This document shows positions 35,633-44,325 of a stretch of 64,000 nt of DNA, in pieces; positions within the stretch are counted from its first letter, which is position 1; every line of letters begins with the position of its first letter. The notes beneath the pieces are model-generated. The model saw only the letters and a program-made list of their open reading frames with translations. It ran no database searches and was not told the DNA's origin. Both the position numbers and the translations under genes were made by a program. Source of the stretch: Flavobacterium sp. (lineage in GTDB: Bacteria; Bacteroidota; Bacteroidia; Flavobacteriales; Flavobacteriaceae); contig NZ_JAHEBT010000053.1 of the NCBI RefSeq assembly GCF_024642105.1, positions 186,001-250,000 on the forward strand. The letters are read 5' to 3'.

Positions 35633-36880
35633 ATGAACCTACAAAAAACACTTCGCCTTTCACTGCAATGGTTGGTCATTTGTGCTTTGATAGGACTTTT
35701 TTCAGGTTCGGCATCGGCTTTCTTTTTAGTGGCGTTAGAATGGGTCACTCAAATTAGAGAACATCACGCTTGGATCATTTGGTTATTGCCACTCGGAGGT
35801 TTAATCATTGGTTTGTTATACCATTATTATGGAACTTCGGTAGTCAAAGGCAACAATTTACTTTTAGAAGAATACGAAAATCCGCAGCAACCCATCCCTT
35901 TCAAAATGGCACCTTTGGTACTTATTGGCACTTTAATCACACATTTGGTTGGAGGTTCAGCGGGGCGAGAAGGTACCGCAGTACAAATGGGCGGCGCTAT
36001 TGCCGACCAATTTTCAAGGTGGTTTCAATTGGATAAAAACGACCGAAAAACCATTCTTATTTTAGGGATTAGTGCGGGATTTGCTTCCGTTTTTGGAACG
36101 CCTTTAGCGGGGGCTTTGTTTGCTTTGGAGGTGGTCTACTTTAGTAAAATCAATTTCAAAAGTGTGATTTTGTCTTTTGCAGTAGCATATGCTGCTTATT
36201 TTACGGTGGAATTTTGGCAAGTAAAACATACGCATTACACTATTGCTACCCTTCCTGAAATGAATGGAATATATTTACTTTGGACCATCGGAGCAGGAAT
36301 TCTTTTTGGCTTAGCCGCCTTGTTATTTTCCAGAACAGCCCATTTTTGGAACCGATTATTTTCAAAATACATTCCATACGCGCCGATTCGGCCCCTAATT
36401 GGCGGAACTGTTTTAGCGGTAATCCTTTTTTTCATCGGGACAACAAAATACATTGGACTAGGAGTTCCCGAAATCGTGAAAGCCTTTTCAACCCCGAACG
36501 AGTCGTATGATTTTCTCTTAAAAATACTCTTTACTGGTTTTACATTGGGCGCTGGTTTTAAAGGAGGCGAAGTAACGCCGCTTTTCTTTGTGGGAGCTAC
36601 TTTAGGAAGTGCTTTGTCTGTTGTAATTCCTTTGCCAATTGCGCTATTAGCAGGCATGGGATTTGTTGCCGTTTTTTCTGGGGCTACCCACACCCCTATT
36701 GCTTGTACGGTTATGGGAATGGAATTGTTTGGAATTGAAGGTGGTATTTTTATAGGAATTGCTTGTGTCGTAGCTTATTTTGCTTCGGGGTCTATTGGAA
36801 TATACCATTCGCAAATTGTGAAAGGACCTAAATACCATTTGTACCAAAAAATAAATCGCTTTCGATTGGATCTTTTCTAA
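35633..36880 (+). CDS. CLC family antiporter, fluoride (CLC-F) subtype likely
   Basis: A 415-residue polytopic membrane protein with the CLC fold. In canonical chloride CLCs the filter motifs are GSGIP and GxEGP. Here they read KGNNLLLEE (G73-N74-N75) and GREGTAVQMG (111-120), with E113 as the external gating glutamate. The GNN/GMN and GREGT signatures are those described for CLC-F fluoride/proton antiporters. It would export fluoride using the proton gradient. It has no C-terminal CBS domains. Single-gene unit before nrnA. Subtype is inference from motifs. Confidence 0.85.
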   Translation: MNLQKTLRLSLQWLVICALIGLFSGSASAFFLVALEWVTQIREHHAWIIWLLPLGGLIIGLLYHYYGTSVVKGNNLLLEEYENPQQPIPFKMAPLVLIGTLITHLVGGSAGREGTAVQMGGAIADQFSRWFQLDKNDRKTILILGISAGFASVFGTPLAGALFALEVVYFSKINFKSVILSFAVAYAAYFTVEFWQVKHTHYTIATLPEMNGIYLLWTIGAGILFGLAALLFSRTAHFWNRLFSKYIPYAPIRPLIGGTVLAVILFFIGTTKYIGLGVPEIVKAFSTPNESYDFLLKILFTGFTLGAGFKGGEVTPLFFVGATLGSALSVVIPLPIALLAGMGFVAVFSGATHTPIACTVMGMELFGIEGGIFIGIACVVAYFASGSIGIYHSQIVKGPKYHLYQKINRFRLDLF

Positions 36881-36950
36881 ACATGTGAAAATTAGGTTAA
36901 TTATTTAAATGATTTTTCGTTTAAATTAAAAAAATGTAATTTCGCAATCT

Positions 36951-37955
36951 ATGAAAACACAAGACATTCAAGCGATTCAGGAGTTATTATCCACTCCTAA
37001 AAAAATTGCGATAATTCCACACCGCGGACCCGATGGAGATGCCATGGGTTCTACCTTAGGTTTGTACCATTTTTTACTTAAAAACAACCACCAACCTACT
37101 GTGATTTCTCCTAACGAAATGCCTCATTTTTTAGAGTGGCTTCCGGGAGCTAACACCGTAAAAATATATGAAAAAGACAAAGCCTCTTGTACCCAAATTT
37201 TAGAAGAAGCCGAAGTCATTTTCACTTTAGATTTTAATGCTTTGCACCGTACCGGAGAAATGGAAACTGTGCTAAGCACACTTACAGCTCCGTACATCAT
37301 GATTGATCACCATCAATTTCCTCATGATTATGCTACCTACACCTACTCTGATACTAATTTTGGTTCTACTTGCGAAATGCTGTACAACTTCATTTCTTTT
37401 TTAGGCAAAAAAGCAGACATTGACGAAAACATTGGTACTTGCATTTATACTGGAATTTTAACCGATTCAGGTTCGTTTCGTTTTCCAAAAACCACTGGAA
37501 CTACCCACCGAATCATTGCTGACCTAATTGATTTAGGGGTAAAAAACACCGTGATTCCTACCTTGCTTTTTGACAATAGTTCGTTTGGACGTTTGCAAAT
37601 TTTAGGTCGCGCCTTGCAAAATATGAAAGTGTATACCGAGCATAAAACAGCTTACACTTATTTGACACAAGACGAGTTGGATTCGTTTGACCACGTGAAA
37701 GGTGATACTGAAGGTATTGTCAATTACGGATTGAGCATTAAAGGAATTATTTTTACGGCGATTTTCATCGAAAATAAAGACGAAAAAATCATTAAAATAT
37801 CCTTCCGTTCACAAGGTGATTTTGATGTGAATCAATTTGCCAGAGAAAACTTCAATGGAGGCGGACACATCAATGCTGCCGGAGGAAAATCAGAAAACTC
37901 CATGGAAGATACCATTCTAAAATTTGAAGATTTAGTCAAAAACTTACCCATCTAA
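36951..37955 (+). CDS. nrnA: DHH phosphoesterase NrnA (nano-RNase / PAP phosphatase)
   Basis: A 334-residue two-domain phosphoesterase. The DHH domain has IIPHRGPDGDAMGSTLGL (D28, D30) and MIDHHQF around 110-118; the DHHA1 domain ends with ENFNGGGHINAAGG, the RNA-binding glycine-rich loop. It degrades 2-5-nt RNAs and/or dephosphorylates pAp. It is the first gene of a four-gene operon, 3 nt before gldI. A near-consensus TAATTTCG lies at 36937-36944. Confidence 0.92.
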   Translation: MKTQDIQAIQELLSTPKKIAIIPHRGPDGDAMGSTLGLYHFLLKNNHQPTVISPNEMPHFLEWLPGANTVKIYEKDKASCTQILEEAEVIFTLDFNALHRTGEMETVLSTLTAPYIMIDHHQFPHDYATYTYSDTNFGSTCEMLYNFISFLGKKADIDENIGTCIYTGILTDSGSFRFPKTTGTTHRIIADLIDLGVKNTVIPTLLFDNSSFGRLQILGRALQNMKVYTEHKTAYTYLTQDELDSFDHVKGDTEGIVNYGLSIKGIIFTAIFIENKDEKIIKISFRSQGDFDVNQFARENFNGGGHINAAGGKSENSMEDTILKFEDLVKNLPI

Positions 37956-37958
37956 ATC

Positions 37959-38582
37959 ATGAGAAACTTAAAAAAAACAGTAGCCATAGCAGTACTTCTA
38001 TTGCTAACAGCAATCACAAGTTGTCAAAGCAAACAAGAAGCAAGAAAACCCATTTCTCACGCCTCAGGGACTTTTATGAAACAATCTGTGAATCGCAACA
38101 AAAAATTAATTGCGGGAGAAGAAGCTGAGATTGCACGGGTTATACGACAAAACAAAAAAATTAAATTCATTGCATCCTCAAAAGGTTTTTGGTATTCTTA
38201 TGCAACTGTCAACGTTGAAGATACATTAACTCCTAAAAAAGGAGATGTAGCCTTATTTGACTACGAAGTGAAAGATTTAAAAGGACATGTAATCTATTCC
38301 AAAAGCGAATTAGGACCTCAAACCTATTTTGTTGACAAGCAAAATATTATGACTGGTTTGCGTGAAGGAATTAAATTAATGCACCGCAAGGAAAAAGTCA
38401 ATTTCCTTTTTACCTCACACATGGGATACGGCTATCACGGTGACAATAAAAAAATTGGAACAAACAAACCGCTTTTGTGCATTGTTACCCTTCGTGATTT
38501 TATGTCGGAAGCCAATTACGATCAAAAAATGAAAGCCGATACTAATCCCGTTTCCCAAACTCAAAACGATTCTTTAAACTAA
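37959..38582 (+). CDS. gldI: Gliding motility-associated peptidyl-prolyl isomerase GldI
   Basis: A 207-residue lipoprotein with a lipobox ending at C22 (LTAITSC) and an FKBP-type isomerase domain (about 85-190: PKKGDVALFDYEVKDLKGH ... VTLRDF). It is similar to GldI, which is required for gliding in Flavobacterium johnsoniae and probably folds cell-envelope gliding/T9SS components. It sits between nrnA (3 nt) and the first cyclophilin-FKBP fusion (13 nt). Confidence 0.88.
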   Translation: MRNLKKTVAIAVLLLLTAITSCQSKQEARKPISHASGTFMKQSVNRNKKLIAGEEAEIARVIRQNKKIKFIASSKGFWYSYATVNVEDTLTPKKGDVALFDYEVKDLKGHVIYSKSELGPQTYFVDKQNIMTGLREGIKLMHRKEKVNFLFTSHMGYGYHGDNKKIGTNKPLLCIVTLRDFMSEANYDQKMKADTNPVSQTQNDSLN

Positions 38583-38595
38583 ATACTAATTTGAA

Positions 38596-39714
38596 ATGAA
38601 AAAAAGCTTTTTATTTGCCTTAGCCATTATTGCTTCTTTTTACTCTTGTAAGGAAGAAAACAACAATTTACCTGATGGTTTGTATGCCAAAATTGAAACC
38701 AACAAAGGAGAAATTATTGTTCAATTGGATTATGAAAAAGCGCCAATTACTGTAGCTAACTTTGTAACACTTGCAGAAGGTAAAAATGATTTTGTTACCA
38801 ATGAAAACATCAAAAACCGACCTTTTTATGATGGTTTGAAATTCCATAGAGTTATAGAAAACTTTATGATTCAAGGTGGAGATCCTCTTGGAACAGGTTC
38901 TGGCGATGCGGGTTATCGTTTCAAAGATGAAATTACCGATTTGCGTTTTGACAAAGGTGGTGTTTTGGCCATGGCCAATAACGGTCCTGCAACGAATAGC
39001 AGTCAATTTTTTATCACCCATATCGAGACGCCTTGGCTAGATGGAAAACACACTATTTTTGGTCACGTAGTTGGCAACGGAATGGAAGCTGTAAACAAAA
39101 TTCTTCAAGATGATTATATGAGTAAAGTAACCATCATTCGAAATGGAGATGCCGCTAAAAAGTTTGATGCAGTAAAAGTATTTCATGATTACTTTACCGC
39201 TGAAGCCGAAAATCAAAAGAAACAAGCCGCTATTGACGCAGAGAACAAACGCATTTTTAACGAAAAATACAAAACGGTTATCGATGCCAAAGTAAAATCC
39301 TTTGCTGCTTTAAAAGCCAAGGCTACCAAAACTAAGTCGGGCTTAAAATTTGTAATTACTAAAAAAAGTGGTGGTGCCAAACCTAAAGCTGGAACAGGAA
39401 TCTTTATCCATTATGCAGGCTTCTTGGAAAACGGAACCCTATTTGACAGCAGCATTGAAAGTGTATGCAAAACTTTTGGAACATTTGATCCGAACAGAGC
39501 TGCACAAAACGGCTACCAACCTATCCCTTTTCAAGCAGGTAAAAAAGACGGCATGATTCCAGGATTTATCGAAGGAATTGAGCAACTTGCTTTTGGAGAC
39601 AAAGCCGTAATTTTTATCCCATCGAAATTAGGATATGGAGAAGCGGGTGCCGGAGGTGTGATTCCGCCCAACGCCAATATCATTTTTGAAATTGAATTAC
39701 TAAAAGCACAATAA
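38596..39714 (+). CDS. Cyclophilin-FKBP fusion peptidyl-prolyl isomerase, lipoprotein
   Basis: A 372-residue dual isomerase. Lipobox ends at C18 (SFYSC), so it is a lipoprotein. Cyclophilin domain about 28-195 with LKFHRVIENFMIQGGDP (catalytic R86), NSSQFFIT and W148 (the cyclosporin-site Trp) in PWLDGKHTIFGHV. A lysine/alanine-rich helical linker (about 195-255) leads to an FKBP domain (about 260-372) with GTGIFIHYAGFLENGTLFDSS, MIPGFIEGI and PPNANIIFEIELL. Such dual immunophilins are known from Flavobacterium. The next gene is a paralogue. Confidence 0.93.
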   Translation: MKKSFLFALAIIASFYSCKEENNNLPDGLYAKIETNKGEIIVQLDYEKAPITVANFVTLAEGKNDFVTNENIKNRPFYDGLKFHRVIENFMIQGGDPLGTGSGDAGYRFKDEITDLRFDKGGVLAMANNGPATNSSQFFITHIETPWLDGKHTIFGHVVGNGMEAVNKILQDDYMSKVTIIRNGDAAKKFDAVKVFHDYFTAEAENQKKQAAIDAENKRIFNEKYKTVIDAKVKSFAALKAKATKTKSGLKFVITKKSGGAKPKAGTGIFIHYAGFLENGTLFDSSIESVCKTFGTFDPNRAAQNGYQPIPFQAGKKDGMIPGFIEGIEQLAFGDKAVIFIPSKLGYGEAGAGGVIPPNANIIFEIELLKAQ

Positions 39715-39738
39715 ATAGACTTAATACAATCAGACCAG

Positions 39739-40947
39739 ATGAAATTTAAATTTTTAGCATTCTTATTTTTAGGAATTATAAGTGTACAAGCACAAAAATT
39801 AAAAAAAGGACTTCCAGCAAAAAAACCTGCTATTTCACAAATGGCGAGTCCAAAAACTATAGAGGGAATTTTTGCCAATATTGTAACCAATAAAGGAACT
39901 ATTGTAGTACAATTGGAATACCAAAAAACGCCTATTACTGTAGCCAACTTCATCAGCTTAGTAGAAGGGAAAAACACTTTCGTAACCGATGAAAAATTAA
40001 AAGGAAAACCATTTTATGATGGTTTAAAATTTCACCGAGTAATTAAAGATTTCATGATTCAAGGAGGTGATCCTGTTGGAAATGGTTCAGGAGGTCCAGG
40101 TTATGCCTTTAAAGATGAAATCACTGATTTAAAACACAGTAAAGGAGGAATCCTTTCTATGGCTAATTCAGGCCCTGCTTCTAACGGAAGTCAGTTTTTT
40201 ATAACTCATAAAGATACTCCCTGGTTAGACGGAATACATACTGTTTTTGGTCATGTTACTCAGGGAATGGATGTTGTCAATAAAATAGAGCAAAACGATG
40301 TTATCACTAAAGTGACTATTAGTAGAAAAGGCGCTTTAGCTGCTAAATTTAATGCGGTTAAAGTATTCACTGATTACTATGCAAACAAAGCAGATGATGC
40401 TAAAAAACAAACCGCTATTGACGCAGAAAACAGAGCCAAACAAGCGGCTATTCAGGCAGAAAATAGACGAATTTATTTAGAAAAATACGGCAATGTCATT
40501 AAAGAAAAAGCAGCTTATTTAGCAGCTACTAAAGCTACGGCTACTACCACTGCTTCAGGCCTGCAATATGCTCTTTTACAAAAAGGAACTGATATAAAAC
40601 CAGTTGCGGGAAGCACTATTTATTTCAAATATGCTGGTTATTTTGAAGATGGAAACTTATTTGATAGTAACTTCGAAGACGTTGCTACAACTTTTGGACA
40701 ATTCAACCAAGCACGTGCCAATCAAAATGGTTACCAAGCTTTTCCTTTTGAAGCAGGTAAAAAAGACGGTATGATTCCTGGATTTTTAGAAGGATTGAGT
40801 TTAATGAACATTGGCGATAGAATGTTATTGTTCCTTCCTGCTAAATTGGCTTACGGTGAAAGAGGTGCTGGTGGAGTAATTCCGCCCAATACTAATTTAG
40901 TTTTTGAATTGGAAATTTCAGATAAGGCTCCTACTCCTAAACAATAA
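39739..40947 (+). CDS. Cyclophilin-FKBP fusion peptidyl-prolyl isomerase, secreted paralogue
   Basis: A 402-residue paralogue of the preceding gene, with the same domain order: cyclophilin about 42-215 (LKFHRVIKDFMIQGGDP, NGSQFFIT, PWLDGIHTVFGHV), Ala/Lys-rich helical linker about 215-280, FKBP about 285-395. It differs in having a normal signal peptide (cleaved near VQAQ) rather than a lipobox, so it is soluble in the periplasm or secreted. Linker codons contain a short internal duplication (AIDAENRAKQAAIQAENRR). Last gene of the operon; a strong terminator follows. Confidence 0.93.
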   Translation: MKFKFLAFLFLGIISVQAQKLKKGLPAKKPAISQMASPKTIEGIFANIVTNKGTIVVQLEYQKTPITVANFISLVEGKNTFVTDEKLKGKPFYDGLKFHRVIKDFMIQGGDPVGNGSGGPGYAFKDEITDLKHSKGGILSMANSGPASNGSQFFITHKDTPWLDGIHTVFGHVTQGMDVVNKIEQNDVITKVTISRKGALAAKFNAVKVFTDYYANKADDAKKQTAIDAENRAKQAAIQAENRRIYLEKYGNVIKEKAAYLAATKATATTTASGLQYALLQKGTDIKPVAGSTIYFKYAGYFEDGNLFDSNFEDVATTFGQFNQARANQNGYQAFPFEAGKKDGMIPGFLEGLSLMNIGDRMLLFLPAKLAYGERGAGGVIPPNTNLVFELEISDKAPTPKQ

Positions 40948-40967
40948 CCTTTTTACAGGGACAAAAT

Positions 40968-41000
40968 AAAAAATCCTCAACAAATTGTTGAGGATTTTTT
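40968..41000. terminator. Bidirectional intrinsic terminator
   Basis: Perfect hairpin with AATCCTCAACAA/TTGTTGAGGATT, A-run before and T-run after, between convergent genes. Confidence 0.9.
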
Positions 41001-41020
41001 ATTGCAATCAATTTGTACTA

Positions 41021-41458
41021 TTATTTTCCAAATTTCCAATCAAACTCATCTTTCGCATTGATGATGGCTCCGATTTCAAACTTCACTACTTCTTCAAACT
41101 CAGTTTGAAAAATAATCCAATGCTCTTCGTTGAAATAGTTTTCAAACGTATCAAATTCTTCTTGAGTGAATTTGGTAATATTTTTTGCCGCCAAATCTTT
41201 TTTAACTTCCGTTATTTTTTTGCCAATAATGGTGTTTCCAAACAATTCCAAATCAGCTCCAGAAGCCACAATATATCCCAATCTAAAATCTTCTTCTTGA
41301 TAAAAAGTCAAACGTGCTTTTAGTTTATTGTATACTAAAATCTGATTGTCGTCTTCGTCTTTATAATTGCGGTCTGGCTTTCCGTAAATGGCTTCCACAT
41401 CTTTTTGTTTCATTCCAAAAAGTAGTTTATCAATGCCGTTTTTTAGATTTATTTTCAT
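41021..41458 (-). CDS. Hypothetical cytoplasmic protein
   Basis: A 145-residue soluble protein. The beginning (LLFGMKQKDVEAIYGKPDR) has the 'G-M-s-xx-xV-xxxxG-xPd' pattern seen in BamE/SmpA-fold and immunity-type proteins, followed by acidic beta/alpha sequence. No signal peptide. No function recognised. Convergent with the isomerase operon; 264 bp of AT-rich DNA separates it from the divergent DUF6629 gene, in which I see no clear element. Confidence 0.6.
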   Translation of the reverse strand: MKINLKNGIDKLLFGMKQKDVEAIYGKPDRNYKDEDDNQILVYNKLKARLTFYQEEDFRLGYIVASGADLELFGNTIIGKKITEVKKDLAAKNITKFTQEEFDTFENYFNEEHWIIFQTEFEEVVKFEIGAIINAKDEFDWKFGK

Positions 41459-41722
41459 GTTTTGATATTTTGGTGCAAAGTTCGGGAAGTTTTATTCAAA
41501 TTAATACAAATTGTCTCAATTAAAATAAATCAATTATAAAATACTGATTTCCAATTGTTAAATTAAAAAACAATTCTTATCTTAGTTGTTGTATTTGAAT
41601 CTAAAAGGATCAAATTCACCCCAAATTTGTTCTCATTTATTTTCAGAAAACCCTACTAATTGGAGCATTGATACAACAATGTATTCAATACAACTTTTAT
41701 TTAATTATTTAAGTCAATAAGT

Positions 41723-42415
41723 ATGTGTTTTTCAGCCAATGCAAGTTTCGGAGCAGGTGTCGTTTTAGCAGCGATCGGGATAGCTTCTGTCAAAAAAGTA
41801 CAACAAGCTCCACAAATTTATTTTGCTACTATTCCCCTTATATTTTCAATACAACAAATTAGTGAAGGGTTCGTTTGGCTTTCGCTAACCCATCCTGCAT
41901 TTCAATTTATTCAAAAGCCATCTACCTATATATTTCTCTATTTTGCACAAGTTATCTGGCCTATTTGGGTACCACTTTCTATTATGAAATTAGAGCATTT
42001 TAAGAAAAAACAACGCTTGCATTATGCATTTGTAACTATCGGTTGTTTGATTGCTTTTTATTTAGGATTTTGTATGATTACTTATCCTGTTCAAGCTAAA
42101 ATAATTGGATATCATATTACATATATCCAAGAATATCCTATTGCATTTAGAGGATACGGCGAATTCCTTTACGGTTTGGCTAGCATTGTACCTGCTTTTC
42201 TTTCTAATGTCAAACGAATGTGGATTATTGGAGTTACTATTATCACATCGTATCTAATCACAACCTTTTTCTACGAAGAATATATCATCTCTGTTTGGTG
42301 TTTTTTTGCAACAATAATAAGTGTTGTCGTATTTTTTATTTTGGAAAACATCAAAAAGAAGACAGAAGGATGGAATGGATATCTTAATCCTCAAGTTCAG
42401 ATCACTCACCATTAA
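41723..42415 (+). CDS. DUF6629 family multi-pass membrane protein
   Basis: A 230-residue protein with about seven membrane helices starting MCFSANASFGAGVVLAAIG, a conserved opening with Cys2 that is typical of DUF6629. Hydrophobic segments cover nearly the whole chain to about residue 215. It is 17 nt upstream of the PAS protein gene, suggesting cotranscription and perhaps a sensory partnership. Function unknown. Confidence 0.75.
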   Translation: MCFSANASFGAGVVLAAIGIASVKKVQQAPQIYFATIPLIFSIQQISEGFVWLSLTHPAFQFIQKPSTYIFLYFAQVIWPIWVPLSIMKLEHFKKKQRLHYAFVTIGCLIAFYLGFCMITYPVQAKIIGYHITYIQEYPIAFRGYGEFLYGLASIVPAFLSNVKRMWIIGVTIITSYLITTFFYEEYIISVWCFFATIISVVVFFILENIKKKTEGWNGYLNPQVQITHH

Positions 42416-42432
42416 CCTATAATTATTATATC

Positions 42433-43887
42433 ATGAAAATTACTTTTGAAAACAAAATACTGTTCGGTTTTATAGTCAACTTACTAGTTGTAATTGCTTT
42501 AGTATGGTCTTATACTACTAGGATTAAAAATCAAGGCAATGATAATTTAAATCAGATGTTAGATTGGGCAATTGGATTCTTATTTCTTCTTTCAATAGTA
42601 CTATTGAGTGTAGTATACATTATCATTCGAACTCAACTTAGAGTCAAAAATATTTCACAAAAATTACTATTTGAAAACCAACAATTGTTACAATCTATAA
42701 TTGACAATGCTTCTAGTCTAATCTTTATAAAAAGAATCAATGGGGAATATCTTTTAATTAACAAACAATTCGCTTCTTTATATCAAGTAAATAGTAGTAC
42801 TATCATTGGCAAAACAGATGCCGACTTTTTAGCACCCGAATTAGCCTATGCTAATCGAAATTCGGATATGGAAGTAGTTAAAGCTTTAAAAGAAATTAAA
42901 ATCGAAGAAACCGTAGAACAGGAAGATGGAGAACATACTTATTTAGCTATAAAATTTCCTTTATACGATTCAACTGGAAGGATATACGCTATTGGAAGTA
43001 TTGCTACAGATATTACTGAAAGAAAAAAATTAGAAGAATCATTAGCTTCTTCTGATAAACTCTTCAATATGTCAACTGAGATGATGCTAATTGCAACGTT
43101 GGAAAAATTTATAAAAGTCAACCCAGCCACTTCCAAAATATTAGGATATTCTGAAACAGAATTATTGAACCAACCTTTTCTCAATTTTGTACATCCGGAA
43201 GATAAAAACAACACCAAACAAGAAGTTACAAAATTGAAAGGAGGAGATATAACAACGCAATTCAAAAATCGATACATCTGCAAGGATGGATCTACAAAAT
43301 GGCTTCAATGGTCTACTTCTCCCGATACTTCAACAGGATTATTATATGCGGTAGCCCAAGACATCACAGCTTTAATTGAATTGGAAAACGAACAAAAAAA
43401 CACCATTAACCAACTATATGAGAATGAAGAAAAACTACGTATCATCCTTGAAAACATTAACGAAGGAATCTTAGTAGCTAATACTGATAAAAAAACCATT
43501 TTAGCTAATACAATGGCTAATGAGTTATTTGGGATTGAAGAAGATGAGAAGATATCCCCCAATTTAATCAACCATTTTGAATTGTATTATCCCGATGAAA
43601 GAACAATTTTCCCATCACAAAACTTACCGATGGAAAGAGCATTACTCGGAGAAGAAACAAATGACATTGATTTAGTGCTTTGGAATCCTAATACCCAAGA
43701 AAAAAGAAGACTCCTTATTAGTGGCAAACCACTAATTGATCAAGACAATAAGGTGGTCGCAGCAATTATTACCCTAAAAGATATTAGTCAATACAAACAA
43801 CTAGAGGCTGAATTAAAAGAAACAGAATCAAAATACCGACAATTAATCGGGTTTAAAAAAGGAGAAGAAAAGGGAAAAGAAGAATAA
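42433..43887 (+). CDS. Membrane-bound PAS-domain protein lacking an output domain
   Basis: A 484-residue protein with two membrane helices (about 10-27 and 44-63), then three PAS domains: about 78-195 (NASSLIFIKRINGEYLLINKQ), 205-320 (MMLIATLEKFIKVNPATSKI) and 330-455 (NINEGILVANTDKKTILAN), separated by coiled coils. It ends in a charged tail after ETESKYRQLIGF, the phrase that usually opens another PAS or leads into a kinase. There is no histidine kinase, GGDEF or helix-turn-helix domain. It may be a truncated kinase or a signal-input subunit. Confidence 0.8.
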   Translation: MKITFENKILFGFIVNLLVVIALVWSYTTRIKNQGNDNLNQMLDWAIGFLFLLSIVLLSVVYIIIRTQLRVKNISQKLLFENQQLLQSIIDNASSLIFIKRINGEYLLINKQFASLYQVNSSTIIGKTDADFLAPELAYANRNSDMEVVKALKEIKIEETVEQEDGEHTYLAIKFPLYDSTGRIYAIGSIATDITERKKLEESLASSDKLFNMSTEMMLIATLEKFIKVNPATSKILGYSETELLNQPFLNFVHPEDKNNTKQEVTKLKGGDITTQFKNRYICKDGSTKWLQWSTSPDTSTGLLYAVAQDITALIELENEQKNTINQLYENEEKLRIILENINEGILVANTDKKTILANTMANELFGIEEDEKISPNLINHFELYYPDERTIFPSQNLPMERALLGEETNDIDLVLWNPNTQEKRRLLISGKPLIDQDNKVVAAIITLKDISQYKQLEAELKETESKYRQLIGFKKGEEKGKEE

Positions 43888-43918
43888 TAAAACTATCATT
43901 CGCATTTATTTCTTAACC

Positions 43919-44275
43919 TTATTCATTCATTTCGTCAAAACGAATAGGGACTTGAGGATCGTAACAAGGACATTTGAATTCTTCCAAAGTAGCAGCCAAT
44001 AATTCCATTGTTTTTCCTTCGGTTCCATAACAGTCAATTTGAATGCTTTGTGAAGTAGTCTTCACTTGAAAAGCACCTTTTCCTTTGGAATTTTTCCAAC
44101 TGTTATCGTCTACTTTTTCCCAACTAGAAAAAACACTGGCGATACGATTGAGTATCACAGTTACAGGTAATTCTTCCAAACCCTCAACCATTTCTTGTTC
44201 TATCAAAGATTCGTAAACCAATTGATGGTTCAAATAAATCCCTTCCTGATACTGCCAAAATACTAATTCGTACAT
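43919..44275 (-). CDS. Hypothetical protein (118 aa)
   Basis: A 118-residue acidic cytoplasmic protein of alpha/beta character. A C-terminal motif FKCPCYDPQVPIRFDEMNE contains two cysteines (CPC) but no other metal-binding pattern is visible. No family recognised. It is 50 nt downstream of purM on the same strand and likely cotranscribed. Confidence 0.6.
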   Translation of the reverse strand: MYELVFWQYQEGIYLNHQLVYESLIEQEMVEGLEELPVTVILNRIASVFSSWEKVDDNSWKNSKGKGAFQVKTTSQSIQIDCYGTEGKTMELLAATLEEFKCPCYDPQVPIRFDEMNE

Positions 44276-44325
44276 TTAAATAGTTTAAAGTTTATGGTTT
44301 ATTAGTTTAGAAATAATAAACTAAT

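Noticed and set aside
38596..40947. Assembly duplication of one isomerase gene.
   Set aside because: The two copies differ throughout, have different signal peptides and different linkers, so they are true paralogues.
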